DNA from: Thermococcus sp. MAR1
Lineage (GTDB): Archaea; Methanobacteriota_B; Thermococci; Thermococcales; Thermococcaceae
DNA length: 64,000 bases
NCBI RefSeq assembly: GCF_012027305.1
Contig: NZ_SNUF01000001.1
Span: 682,001 to 746,000, forward strand
Direction: 5' to 3'
Positions 23,879 to 32,008 of this stretch are shown one piece after another. Below the pieces are notes generated by a model that was given only the letters and a program-made list of their open reading frames with translations, ran no database searches and was not told the origin of the DNA. The position numbers and the translations under genes were made by a program. How positions within the stretch are numbered: position 1 is the stretch's first letter; each line of letters starts with the position of its first letter.

Positions 23879-25222
23879 ATGAACTATCCCCGAAGGAAGG
23901 AGGAGGTCGTGGAGCGCTATTCGAGAGTTTTTCCAAGGTCTGCAAGGGTCACCTATGCCCCCATTGTGGGCGTTAAAGCCCGAAACGCCCTCGTCTGGGA
24001 CATCGAGGGCCGGGAGTACATAGACTTCCTGAGCGATGCGGCGGTGCAGAACGTCGGTCACAACAACCCCCGTGTTGTCCAAGCAATAAAAGACCAGGCG
24101 GAAAGGCTGATACACTTCACCTTCATCTACGGCTTCCCGGTTGAGCCGCTCCTCTTGGCTGAGAAGCTGGCCGAAATTGCCCCCATCGAGAGTCCGAAGG
24201 TCAGCTTCGGGATGAGCGGGAGCGATGCCAACGATGGGGCGATAAAGCTCGCGAGAGCCTATACTCGGAGGAGAACGATACTCAGCTACCTCAGGAGCTA
24301 TTATGGAGCAACCTACGGCGCGATGAGCATAACGGGCCTTGACTTCGAGGTTCGCTCCAAGGTCGGCGAGCTCAGCGGGGTCCACTACATACCGTATCCC
24401 AACTGCTACCGCTGTCCCTTTGGGAAGGAGCCAAAGACCTGTAAGATGGAGTGCGTCTCCTACCTCAAGGAAAAGTTCGAGGGAGAGGTCTACGCCGACG
24501 GCGTTGCGGCCCTCTTCGCCGAGCCGATACAGGGAGATGCGGGAATGGTAGTTCCTCCGGAGGACTACTTCAGGAGGGTGAAGAAAATCCTCGATGAGCA
24601 CGGGATTCTCCTCATAGTGGACGAGGTTCAGAGCGGCATGGGGAGAACCGGCAAATGGTTCGCGATAGAGCACTTCGGGGTAAAGCCAGATGTCATAACG
24701 CTCGCTAAACCCCTCGGCGGGGGTTTGCCCATAAGCGCGATAATAGGGCGCTCCGAGGTTATGGACTCTCTGCCGTCTCTGGGCCACACGTTCACACTGA
24801 GCGGCAACCCCGTGACGAGCAGGGCAGCTTTGGCGGTTATCGAGGAGATCGAGGAGAAGGATCTTCTCAGAAGGGCGGAGAAGCTCGGAGAATACACCAG
24901 AAAGCGGCTCGAAGATATGAAGGAGGAGCACGAGCTCATCGGCGATGTTCGGGGTTTGGGTCTGATGCTCGGCGTTGACCTCGTGAAGGACAGGGAGACC
25001 AAGGAGAGGGCCTACGAGGAGGCCAGAAAGATCGTCTGGCGCGCCTACGAGCTGGGTTTAGTTCTTGCGTTCCTCCAGGGCAACGTGCTGAGGATTCAGC
25101 CGCCCCTCACGATAGAGGAGGAACTCCTGGAGGAAGGCCTCAACAGATTGGAACAGGCCATAGCCGATGTTGAGGAGGGCAGGGTTCCGGACGATGTCCT
25201 GACGAAGGTTCAGGGCTGGTGA
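23879..25222 (+). CDS. Class III PLP enzyme (aminotransferase or amino-acid racemase)
   Basis: A 447-residue fold-type I PLP enzyme. Visible are [16 protein letters not shown] (phosphate-binding region, 111-126), [15 protein letters not shown] with Asp248, and the Schiff-base Lys277 in [14 protein letters not shown] four-cysteine cluster (176, 179, 188, 192; CYRCPFG...CKMEC) marks a subgroup common in Thermococcales. Members characterised there include broad-substrate amino-acid racemases and ornithine-type aminotransferases, so either activity is possible. It is divergent from an Lrp regulator that likely responds to its substrate. Confidence 0.85.
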   Translation: MNYPRRKEEVVERYSRVFPRSARVTYAPIVGVKARNALVWDIEGREYIDFLSDAAVQNVGHNNPRVVQAIKDQAERLIHFTFIYGFPVEPLLLAEKLAEIAPIESPKVSFGMSGSDANDGAIKLARAYTRRRTILSYLRSYYGATYGAMSITGLDFEVRSKVGELSGVHYIPYPNCYRCPFGKEPKTCKMECVSYLKEKFEGEVYADGVAALFAEPIQGDAGMVVPPEDYFRRVKKILDEHGILLIVDEVQSGMGRTGKWFAIEHFGVKPDVITLAKPLGGGLPISAIIGRSEVMDSLPSLGHTFTLSGNPVTSRAALAVIEEIEEKDLLRRAEKLGEYTRKRLEDMKEEHELIGDVRGLGLMLGVDLVKDRETKERAYEEARKIVWRAYELGLVLAFLQGNVLRIQPPLTIEEELLEEGLNRLEQAIADVEEGRVPDDVLTKVQGW

Positions 25223-25298
25223 TTGATATTTTTTTGTCTATTTTTTCCACTTCCGAAAGCTTTTTAAACAAACCCTTACACAGATTGAGCGGGCTTCA

Positions 25299-26600
25299 AT
25301 GGAAACCCTTGAAACCATGAAAGGACCGGTACTGAAGGTTGGAATCGAGGATAAGGTTGGACCTTCAAAGGCTTTGGTTTTTGGCCTTCAGCACGTTCTC
25401 GCGATGTTCGGTGCCACCGTCACCGTGCCCCTGGTTGTGGGAGGTGCACTTGGCCTGAATGGCGACCAGATAGCCCTCATGATACAGGCCGTTCTGCTGG
25501 CGATGGGGATAGCGACTCTCCTCCAGACGACGATGGGTTCGCGCTACCCGATAGTGCAGGGCTCAAGCTTCGCCTTCATTCCGGGGCTGATAGCCATAGG
25601 CTCTTCCCTCGGAATGGCCGCTGTGCAGGGTGCGCTGATCGTTGGGGGCCTGATAGAGGCTGCCATTGGATGGTTCGGGATAATCGGGAAGGTCAGGAAG
25701 CTCTTCACCCCGCTGGTCACAGGGATTACAATAACGCTGATAGGCTTCAGCCTGGCCGACGTGGCCGTAAAGAACTTCTTCAACTTCTACGCCGACCCCT
25801 CAGGGGAAACTATCATCAAGGCCACCCTGGTGGCAATGATAACCTTCCTGACGACGGTCTTCGTGGCCCTTAGGGCGAGTGGGAGCCTGAAGGCGATGCC
25901 CGTCGTTGTCGGTGCAGCTGTCGGCTACATCGTGAGTGTTCCCCTCGGTCTCGCGGACTTTGGACTGGTGAAGAGCCTGCCGGTTGTGAGCATCCCAAGG
26001 CCCTTCCCGTGGGGCAGTCCGGTCTTTGACACAACCGCAATAATCCTGCTCCTCTTCGCATTCATGGTGAGCATCATAGAGAGCGTCGGGGACTACCACG
26101 CGATAGCGGCCGTTACGGGCTCCGAGATAAACGAAAAGCGGATAGCGAGGGGAATAGGCAGCGAAGGCCTGGCCTGCTCGATAGCGGGCCTCCTCGGGGC
26201 GTGCGGGACGACGAGCTACTCCGAGAACATAGGAGTCGTGGCGCTCACCAAAGTGGGCAGCAGGTACGTGGTGCAGATGGGGGCGGTTATCCTCATACTG
26301 CTCTCGCTGGTTCCCAAATTCGCTGGAATACTGGCCTCAATGCCGGCGCCGGTTCTTGGGGGTCTGACCTTGGCCCTGTACGGAATGATCAGCGTCACCG
26401 GCTTGAGGCTGATAAAGGAGAGGGTCGAGTTTAACGACAGAAACACCCTTATCCTTGCCGCTTCACTCATAGCCGGTCTCGGCGCGCCCCAGTTGCCCCC
26501 GGAGTTCCTGGCGGCGTTTCCAAAGGTCATAGCCAGCATACTGGAGTCAGGAATGGCCGTTGGAGCTTTGACGGCGATAGTCCTTGAGAGAATCCTCTGA
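25299..26600 (+). CDS. NCS2-family nucleobase permease
   Basis: A 433-residue membrane protein with about 13-14 hydrophobic segments. It has the NCS2 signatures QHVLAMFGATVTVPL (31-45), YPIVQGSSFAFIP, and ESVGDYHAIAAVTG with the substrate Glu, followed by GTTSYSENIGVVALTKV. These place it with uracil/xanthine permeases that import nucleobases by cation symport. The T-rich promoter element GCTTTTTAAAC at about 25259 lies 40 bp upstream. It stands alone rather than in an operon. Substrate (uracil versus purine) cannot be fixed from sequence reading. Confidence 0.88.
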   Translation: METLETMKGPVLKVGIEDKVGPSKALVFGLQHVLAMFGATVTVPLVVGGALGLNGDQIALMIQAVLLAMGIATLLQTTMGSRYPIVQGSSFAFIPGLIAIGSSLGMAAVQGALIVGGLIEAAIGWFGIIGKVRKLFTPLVTGITITLIGFSLADVAVKNFFNFYADPSGETIIKATLVAMITFLTTVFVALRASGSLKAMPVVVGAAVGYIVSVPLGLADFGLVKSLPVVSIPRPFPWGSPVFDTTAIILLLFAFMVSIIESVGDYHAIAAVTGSEINEKRIARGIGSEGLACSIAGLLGACGTTSYSENIGVVALTKVGSRYVVQMGAVILILLSLVPKFAGILASMPAPVLGGLTLALYGMISVTGLRLIKERVEFNDRNTLILAASLIAGLGAPQLPPEFLAAFPKVIASILESGMAVGALTAIVLERIL

Positions 26601-26635
26601 CTCCCTTTAAATTTTTAAAGAAAAGCAGGGAGAGC

Positions 26636-27280
26636 TTAGACTATCGGGGAGTCCATGGGCATGTCCGATGGCTTCTCTTCCAGCTCCTTCGGCATGTTGG
26701 AGAAGCCCAGTATGACGAATATCCTGCCTATGAACATAAGCAGAAATCCCACGAGAATAATGGCCGTTATCGCTCCCCACTTATACCAGGTGGAGGCATC
26801 GCGGAACTCTTTGGTGCCAGTTATCTCGTACATTGCTCCCCAGGTCTTCATCTCGAAGTACGCAACGACTATCATTACCACCAGGAAGAACAGAAAGACG
26901 CCGGCTATCACGAAGGTAGGTGAGCTATGCTGGACTTCATGGGGAGGCATCACAACCGTTTCTCCCTCAGGTGTTGTCACTAAGGAATGCGTCTCTTCGA
27001 TAACACCGAAGCCACTGAACGCAAAGAGGCTCGTGAAGACCACGATGGCAAATATAACAACCACTCCTATCGCGGAGATGAAGGCAAGGAGGTAGTACTT
27101 GAATGGCCTGTCATCTTTGACCTTGTCCCCAATTCCTTTGAGCGCGACCAGCACCAAAATAAATCCAACCAGAGCAAGCACGCTTCCCAGGTACGGGACG
27201 AAGGCACCGACGAGGCCTATGATCGACCCCCACACTCCAAGATTTTTCTCACTGCTGACGTCTATTCCCACGGACACCAC
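26636..27280 (-). CDS. DUF996 membrane protein
   Basis: A 214-residue protein with four to five hydrophobic helices. The N-terminal pattern KNLGVWGSIIGLVGAFVPYLGSVLALVGFILVLVALKGIGDKVKDDRPFKYYLLAF is that of DUF996. The frame opens at a GTG (27280); further GTGs at 27277 and 27271 are also possible, the latter better placed after GGTGGT. The next gene upstream is a clear paralogue (200 residues), so this is a tandem duplication. DUF996 function is unknown. Confidence 0.82.
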   Translation of the reverse strand: MVSVGIDVSSEKNLGVWGSIIGLVGAFVPYLGSVLALVGFILVLVALKGIGDKVKDDRPFKYYLLAFISAIGVVVIFAIVVFTSLFAFSGFGVIEETHSLVTTPEGETVVMPPHEVQHSSPTFVIAGVFLFFLVVMIVVAYFEMKTWGAMYEITGTKEFRDASTWYKWGAITAIILVGFLLMFIGRIFVILGFSNMPKELEEKPSDMPMDSPIV

Positions 27281-27334
27281 CGGAAATAAAAACGGCGTTC
27301 ATTCTTAAAAGGCTTACCTGAAAAAGTGGGAAAT

Positions 27335-27937
27335 TCAGAGGGCGTTTATAGTTTCGGTCTGGGGCTTTCCTTCCAGCTCCTCCGGTAGCTTCGCGAAGGC
27401 TATTATCTGGTAGACGGCCGCAACGAAGAGGAGCAGAATTCCAACGAGGAGTATCGCGGTTATTGCCCCCCACTTTATGAAAGTTGCAGTTTTGTCGAAC
27501 TCTTCAACGCCCGTTAGCTCATGGGTGACCCTCCAGGTCTTTACGGCGTAGTAGATGCCGACCACGAGTGCGGCTAATATGAGGGCCATCCCGAGGAATA
27601 TCATCCCTATGCCCAGGGCCCCCAGAACCTGCTCCGGGGTTTCGTTGAAGGTCATGCCGGTGCTTGCCATCGCAACGATGCCTACCGCCATGAAGATTAT
27701 CGCAATGACCGCTATGCCTATCGTAGCTATCACCGAGTAGAGGTAGTATTTGAAGGGTCTATCGTCTTTGAGTTTGTCTCCGAGGCCTTTCAGCGCTATC
27801 AGTACGAGTATTTCCCCGACGAGTGATAGGCCTCCAGCCACCATCCCCCAGTAGGGGATGACGCCGGTAAAGCTCCCGACAAGAATCAGGACCGAGCCTA
27901 TAAGCCCAAGATTCCTCTCGCTCCTCAGCTCCACCAT
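27335..27937 (-). CDS. DUF996 membrane protein, paralogue
   Basis: A 200-residue protein with the same opening as its neighbour (RNLGLIGSVLILVGSF...LIALKGLGDKLKDDRPFKYYLYS) and similar helix layout, ending in a short polar tail. ATG 27937 has GGTGGTC upstream. The gap of 54 bp to the next gene contains no clear promoter, so they may be co-transcribed. No functional assignment is possible. Confidence 0.82.
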   Translation of the reverse strand: MVELRSERNLGLIGSVLILVGSFTGVIPYWGMVAGGLSLVGEILVLIALKGLGDKLKDDRPFKYYLYSVIATIGIAVIAIIFMAVGIVAMASTGMTFNETPEQVLGALGIGMIFLGMALILAALVVGIYYAVKTWRVTHELTGVEEFDKTATFIKWGAITAILLVGILLLFVAAVYQIIAFAKLPEELEGKPQTETINAL

Positions 27938-28018
27938 GTGACCACCAGAGGTTAGTCGGAATTAAAACTTTAAAAGGTTACGCTGGATACTGTCCGGGAG
28001 AAAAGGAAGAAAAGGAAT

Positions 28019-28729
28019 TCACTCCTTCTTCTCCACCTCGGCCTTCTCGTCTGATGGTTCATTCTTCTCGGCCTGCTTGGGGGCCTCTTTCTTTTCCGGG
28101 GCCTTGGCAGGCTTCGTCGCTGGCTTTGCTGGCGTAGGTTTCTTGGGCGGCCTCAGGCCGTAGCCGAGTATCTTGAACTCTATCTTGGAGCCGTCGCGGA
28201 GGTGGTAGATGTGTGTGCCGTCCTCGCGCTTCTCGATTCTCTCAACCGGGAAGCGGTAGTCCCCGAACTTCTCGTTCAGCTCCTTCATCTTGTCCGGGTG
28301 TATGGGCACCCAGTCGTAGAGCTCCAGGTCCTCCTCAAAGCCGCCGGTGGTCAGGTAGTAGTTCTCAGTGAAGCCCAGCGCTCCCGTCGGGCAGACGTCA
28401 ACGCAGAACTGGCAGAAGGTGCACCTTCCGTAGTCCACCTTCGGGTGCGGCCTCTTCTCCATCTTGCCGTCCACTTCTATCCAGGTCATCTCTATGGCCC
28501 TCGCCGGGCATATCTGGCCGCAGAAGTTACAGCCGACGCAGGTCTTCCAGTTCAGCGTGTGGAATCCCCTGTACTTTGGTGCCGGCTCTATCTTCTCGAA
28601 GGGTATCTTTATCGTGACCGGCCTCTTGAAGAGGTACTTGATGCCCATCCACGGCTTGACGAATGACTTCTTGAGCTTGACCTTCTCCTCGCCGACGATC
28701 CTAACCTTTGGCTTCTCAACGCTCTCCAT
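28019..28729 (-). CDS. mbxN: MbxN, ferredoxin-like subunit of sulfane sulfur reductase
   Basis: Last gene of the mbx operon; 236 residues from ATG 28729 (AGGTGAT upstream). Two 4Fe-4S motifs are present, CVGCNFCGQICPARAI and CTFCQFCVDVCPTGAL, as in NuoI/MbhN. These clusters carry electrons from the ferredoxin-facing side to MbxJ. After about residue 190 the protein has an odd extension very rich in Lys, Ala, Pro and Glu (PAKPATKPAKAPEKK...), which should be disordered and is not part of the NuoI fold. Gap to mbxL is 5 bp. Confidence 0.92.
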   Translation of the reverse strand: MESVEKPKVRIVGEEKVKLKKSFVKPWMGIKYLFKRPVTIKIPFEKIEPAPKYRGFHTLNWKTCVGCNFCGQICPARAIEMTWIEVDGKMEKRPHPKVDYGRCTFCQFCVDVCPTGALGFTENYYLTTGGFEEDLELYDWVPIHPDKMKELNEKFGDYRFPVERIEKREDGTHIYHLRDGSKIEFKILGYGLRPPKKPTPAKPATKPAKAPEKKEAPKQAEKNEPSDEKAEVEKKE

Positions 28730-28734
28730 CTTCA

Positions 28735-29919
28735 TCACCTGTCTATGTCCGGCGGGCAGTTGTCAAGGGTCTTGAGGATGACCGGAACGTCCGCCAGGCG
28801 CGCTCCCTTCAACAGCTCCTCAAGCACGGTAACACCGTGGCTCTGGCTCGGTCCGCGAACGTGGACGCGGTACGGCTTGTGGGTTCCGTCACTGACGACG
28901 TAGGCACCGAAGTCACCCTTCGTGCTCTCAACGTGGGCGTAGGCATCTCCCTTCGGCGGCTTGAACCTCGGCAGGGCCTTTAAGCGGGCGTCCTTCACCA
29001 TGTACGGCCCACTCGGCGGCCCCATGTCAAGGAGCTGCTCGAGGATGTAGAGGTCCTGCTCCATCTCGTACCTCCTCACGAGGACCCTCGCGAGGCTGTC
29101 GCCCTCCTTTAGGACTGGCACCTCGAACTCGAGCTCTGGATAGAACAGATACGGGTCGTCCTTCCTGACGTCGTAGGGGACTCCGGTAGCTCTAAGGTTC
29201 GGCCCGGTGACGGCATGCTTGAGGGCAAAGCGCTTGTCCATTACACCGACTCCCTCAGTCCTCTCAAAGGTGATGTAGTTGTCAAAGAGTATCTCGTCGA
29301 AGTCCTTCATCTTGCCCTTGAGGTACTCGACGGTGTCCCTGAGCTGTCTTAACCACTTGTCTCCCGGTATGTCCCTTCTAACACCTCCCGGCACGGTGTA
29401 GATGTGATAAACCCTGCCGCCGGTGAGCTCCTCGAAGAGGCGCATAAAGCGCTCACGATAAGCTGCTGCCCACTGGCCCGCTGTGTAGAGACCTATCTCG
29501 TTTCCAAAGCCCATAATCCAGAACATCCAGGCGCTCATCCTGGCCATCTCAAGGACTACCGTCCTTATCCACTGGGCCCTCTCCGGAACCTCCCAGCCGA
29601 CTATCTCATCAACGGCCATGGAGTAGATGTTCTCCGGAACATCGCTCTCGGGAACACATATACGGAGGAGCAGGGCGATGTTGGTAAAGTAAGGCCTCTG
29701 CTCTGAGAGCTTCTCGAAACCGCGGTGGAGGAATCCGGGGTTGACTATGGCCTTCTCAATTCTGCTTCCGTCCATCTTCAGGATTATGCTGAAGTTCTCG
29801 GTGGCCATGTGCTGTGGTCCGAAGAACAGCTCGTAGGTGTCCTTGTCTATGGGGTGAAGGTACATGTCGTGGGCCTTTGCCTCTTCCTTAAGTTCCTTCG
29901 GGACTTCTAAATTCGCCAT
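28735..29919 (-). CDS. mbxL: MbxL, NuoD/hydrogenase large-subunit homologue lacking NiFe ligands
   Basis: A 394-residue subunit (ATG 29919, AGGTGATG). It is homologous to the catalytic subunit of group 4 NiFe hydrogenases and NuoD. In hydrogenases two CxxC pairs hold NiFe. Here the N-terminal pair is reduced to a single Cys88 (RICVPE) and the C-terminal pair to Cys388 (DNCPPD). This two-cysteine state is the mark of the Mbx/MBS enzyme, which reduces polysulfide sulfane sulfur rather than protons. It separates this operon from the hydrogenase Mbh. Confidence 0.93.
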   Translation of the reverse strand: MANLEVPKELKEEAKAHDMYLHPIDKDTYELFFGPQHMATENFSIILKMDGSRIEKAIVNPGFLHRGFEKLSEQRPYFTNIALLLRICVPESDVPENIYSMAVDEIVGWEVPERAQWIRTVVLEMARMSAWMFWIMGFGNEIGLYTAGQWAAAYRERFMRLFEELTGGRVYHIYTVPGGVRRDIPGDKWLRQLRDTVEYLKGKMKDFDEILFDNYITFERTEGVGVMDKRFALKHAVTGPNLRATGVPYDVRKDDPYLFYPELEFEVPVLKEGDSLARVLVRRYEMEQDLYILEQLLDMGPPSGPYMVKDARLKALPRFKPPKGDAYAHVESTKGDFGAYVVSDGTHKPYRVHVRGPSQSHGVTVLEELLKGARLADVPVILKTLDNCPPDIDR

Positions 29920-29929
29920 GATCATCACC

Positions 29930-30523
29930 TCATATCACGTAATTGGTCTTGCTCTCGTCGTATCTGTCAAAATCCTCGCCGTAGATCGTCTTGACGTAGC
30001 CTATCATATTGAAGTCCTTTCTGAGCGGGTGCTTCTCGTACTCCCTCGGCTCGAGGATGAACGGACCGAGCCTCGGGTTGCCCTCGAATATTATGCCGAA
30101 GAACTCGTGTGCCTCCCTTTCGTAGGTCTCGGCAACAGGCCAGATATCCATGACGGTGGGCATCTTTGCGTTTTCCCTGGGTATCCTCGTCCTCACGAAG
30201 GCGTGGACGCTTTCACTGACGCTCCAGAGCTGGTAGACGAGCTCGAACTCACCCTCCTTGAGCCAGTCGACGACGCTTATCTGAATGAGCATCTCAAACT
30301 TCTCGCTGGCGAGCTCGAGGAACTCCTTTATCCTCTCAGCGGGGACCTTGAACTCAACGCGCTTTCTCCTCCTTACGCTACCCTCGGCGTAGGGTGCCTT
30401 TTCAAGCACCTCCGCGACAAGCTTTCCTTCCCGGGTATCGGGGAGCTTTGGAGTCACTTCCGGAACCTCGTTTTTCTGCTCCTCGACCTTCTCCTCCACT
30501 TTGGGTTTCTCGTTCATATCCAT
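29930..30523 (-). CDS. mbxK: MbxK, NuoC-like subunit
   Basis: A 197-residue protein from ATG 30523 (AGGAGGTG). After a Lys/Glu-rich N-terminal tail (about 40 residues) it has the NuoC/30-kDa fold. That is recognised by WPVAETYEREAHEFFGIIFEGNPRLGPFILEPREYEKHPLRKDF (about 130-173). It anchors MbxL in the peripheral arm. It overlaps mbxJ by 10 nt and lies 10 bp from mbxL. Confidence 0.9.
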   Translation of the reverse strand: MDMNEKPKVEEKVEEQKNEVPEVTPKLPDTREGKLVAEVLEKAPYAEGSVRRRKRVEFKVPAERIKEFLELASEKFEMLIQISVVDWLKEGEFELVYQLWSVSESVHAFVRTRIPRENAKMPTVMDIWPVAETYEREAHEFFGIIFEGNPRLGPFILEPREYEKHPLRKDFNMIGYVKTIYGEDFDRYDESKTNYVI

Positions 30524-31104
30524 GCCAGCCACCTCCTGGCGTCCTTCTCGCGCCATCCTTCACCGAAAAGCTCGTCTTGGTTCTTCCTGTAGTACTCGTA
30601 GTTCTCCCTATAGCGCTTCCAGCCATCTGCAGTTCCGTCTTCTATCTTGCGCATTATCTCCATTATTCCGTCCATAACCGCCTCGGGTCTGGGCATGCAG
30701 CCCGCTATTGCCACGTCAACCGGCAGGTACTTGTCGAACTGCTTGACCACGTTGTAGGAATCCCAGTAAACCCCACCGTTTATCGGGCAGGAGCCGTGTA
30801 TGAGGATGTACTTTGGATCCTGCATCATCTCGTAGGTTATGATTATCCTCTTGAGGGTCTTTGGCGTTACGTAGCCCGTGATGAGGAATAGGTCACCCAT
30901 CCTCGGTGCCGGGTTGGGCATTATTCCGAAGCGCTCGAAGTCGTAGCGAGCAGTGGCCAGCGGCGGCATCTCGATACCGCCGCACCCGGTACAGAAGGCC
31001 ACTATCCAGAGGCTCTTCTTCCTGGCCCACTTGAACAGGGGCTCGAAGAGCTTGAACTCCTGGAGCTCGTAGTTTATGAACTCGTCATTCTTTCTCTCGC
31101 TCAT
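30514..31104 (-). CDS. mbxJ: MbxJ, NuoB-like [4Fe-4S] subunit
   Basis: A 196-residue subunit from ATG 31104 (GAGGTGAT). Cysteines Cys38 and Cys41 (CTGCGGIEMPP), then GSCPINGGVYWD and IAGCMPRPEAVMDGI, hold the proximal cluster as in NuoB/small hydrogenase subunits. It passes electrons to the MbxL site. The start region also contains in-frame ATG/GTG codons at 31110 and 31113 that are worse placed relative to the ribosome site. Confidence 0.92.
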   Translation of the reverse strand: MSERKNDEFINYELQEFKLFEPLFKWARKKSLWIVAFCTGCGGIEMPPLATARYDFERFGIMPNPAPRMGDLFLITGYVTPKTLKRIIITYEMMQDPKYILIHGSCPINGGVYWDSYNVVKQFDKYLPVDVAIAGCMPRPEAVMDGIMEIMRKIEDGTADGWKRYRENYEYYRKNQDELFGEGWREKDARRWLAWI

Positions 31105-31114
31105 CCACATCACC

Positions 31115-32008
31115 TCACATCGTCAGGAGCACGGCTATTATTCCCAGTATGGTCGGCCACTTCCAGAAGAACTTGGCCGCCTGGTCGATGGTAAAGCGCG
31201 GGTAGATGCTGGCCACGAATATCGCTATGAAGAGCACTGCTATCTGCTTGATGAGCAGTTCGAGCAGGTTGCTGGCTCCGCCGAGGAAGAGCACGACAAA
31301 GAACGCTGTCTCCGCGAAGAGCTGAACCGCATGCTGGGTGAAGAGCAGTGCCGCGTGCTTGCCGCCGTACTCGACCATGGGACCCATCGAGATTTCCGCC
31401 GGAGCGGTGATTATGTCGAAGGGCTCGAGGCCGAGCATCGCCTGGAAGACTATGTCAAAGACTATCATTGCAACGAACAGCGCAGGAACGAGGATGCTCC
31501 ACCCATGGGCCTGCTGGAGTGACACCAGCTCGTTCAGCTTGAAGGTTCCCCAGTGCTGGATGATGGCTATCAAGGCGAGACCGTAGGGCAGCTGCATGGC
31601 CACCATGGTGAGCAGACCACGCTGGACACCGACGGCTGAGTAGGGGTTGCCCGAGCTCATGGCACCGAGCATTATGCCGAGCATCGGTACCTCAAGGAGG
31701 TAGGCAACCACGATGAGGTCGGCATTGGCGCTGAAGAGGCGGAAGCCCGCGAGGGGAATGAAGAGCAGCGCTGCGATGCTGGCTCCCAGGGCGAATACCG
31801 GCCCGAAGTCGTAGATGAATCCATGAGTGACGCTCTCCTTCTTGCCCAGTAGCTTGAGGGTGTCTATTATCGGCTGATATATTGGCGGTCCAACGCGGCG
31901 CTGGATCCTTGCCATGGCCTTTCTCTCAATGCCCATGAAGATGAAGCCCATGAAGGTGGCGTATATCAGCATTCCTATGACTTCCAGGATGAGCTTCCAG
32001 TCAAGCAT
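31115..32008 (-). CDS. mbxM: MbxM, NuoH-like membrane anchor
   Basis: A 297-residue membrane protein with about eight helices, homologous to NuoH/MbhM. It holds the peripheral arm to the membrane and links redox chemistry to ion movement. Conserved features include GIERKAMARIQRRVGPP (25-41) and PFDIITAPAEISMGPMVEYGG, the loop facing MbxJ/L. It abuts mbxH' directly (no gap) and precedes mbxJ by 10 bp. Confidence 0.93.
   Translation of the reverse strand: MLDWKLILEVIGMLIYATFMGFIFMGIERKAMARIQRRVGPPIYQPIIDTLKLLGKKESVTHGFIYDFGPVFALGASIAALLFIPLAGFRLFSANADLIVVAYLLEVPMLGIMLGAMSSGNPYSAVGVQRGLLTMVAMQLPYGLALIAIIQHWGTFKLNELVSLQQAHGWSILVPALFVAMIVFDIVFQAMLGLEPFDIITAPAEISMGPMVEYGGKHAALLFTQHAVQLFAETAFFVVLFLGGASNLLELLIKQIAVLFIAIFVASIYPRFTIDQAAKFFWKWPTILGIIAVLLTM

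Noticed and set aside
23828-24931. 367-codon minus-strand frame opposite the class III PLP gene
   Set aside because: Antisense shadow of a well-defined enzyme; no motifs of its own.
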